This document shows, piece after piece, positions 63,936 to 64,000 of a stretch of DNA of 64,000 nucleotides (position 1 is the stretch's first letter; each line of letters starts with the position of its first letter). Position numbers and translations under genes: made by a program. A model generated the notes under the pieces. It was given only the letters and a program-made list of their open reading frames with translations. It searched no databases and was not told where the DNA came from. Source of the stretch: Mimachlamys varia (Eukaryota > Mollusca > Bivalvia > Pectinida > Pectinidae); NCBI GenBank assembly GCA_947623455.1, contig OX392529.1:51045186-51109185 (forward strand), read 5' to 3'.

Positions 63936-64000
63936 GTTACAGTTTTACATATCAAGCTTATAAGGATTTTATAAAAAGAAAGAAAAATTGTACTGTGTTG

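Overview
This is a eukaryotic, AT-rich, repeat-dense window holding one recognisable protein-coding gene on the + strand. The gene has 26 coding exons spread over about 40 kb (22825-63253). The rest is intergenic or intronic DNA full of short transposable elements, minisatellites and foldback sequences. The repeat style suggests a mollusc, most likely a bivalve: tRNA-headed SINEs with a conserved tail, GTCCGTCGT-type repeats with an ACCTGAGACGAAGTCTCAAGTGACC-like palindrome, GGTTGCCATGGTAACC repeats and TTAA-flanked MITEs. That assignment is inference; nothing here names the species.

Layout: 1-10680 is intergenic DNA with foldbacks, three copies of a TTAA-flanked MITE and fragments of a second TIR element (called family B here). 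10681-14588 is a 3.9-kb array of a 24-bp unit. 15223-15301 has a TATA box followed by a good splice donor, the best candidate for promoter and non-coding first exon. 15302-22785 would then be a 5' UTR intron. Coding exons 1-26 follow from 22825 to 63253, then a 3' UTR with AATAAA at 63908.

The gene encodes a predicted 1082-residue secreted protein of the CEMIP/TMEM2 (KIAA1199, cell-surface hyaluronidase) family: signal peptide, G8 domain, GG (ILEI/FAM3-like) domain, then the long beta-helix-type region with family motifs such as R-Y-P-I-H-F-H, G-H-G-F-L-T-E-D-G and D-x-D-G-x-V-T-G. All exon junctions keep phase, with no internal stop or frameshift. In place of the C-terminal second GG domain of vertebrate relatives the model ends in a short lysine/arginine-rich, probably coiled-coil tail, encoded by small phase 0-0 exons.

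The introns carry most of the other content: four minisatellites (74, 29, 24/48 and 27 bp) plus a short 21-bp array, five copies in total of a piggyBac-type MITE, Tigger/pogo-like MITEs, SINEs, tRNA-like sequences, and nested insertions that give relative ages for three repeat families. I saw no bacterial genes, CRISPR arrays, rRNA or intact autonomous transposon.
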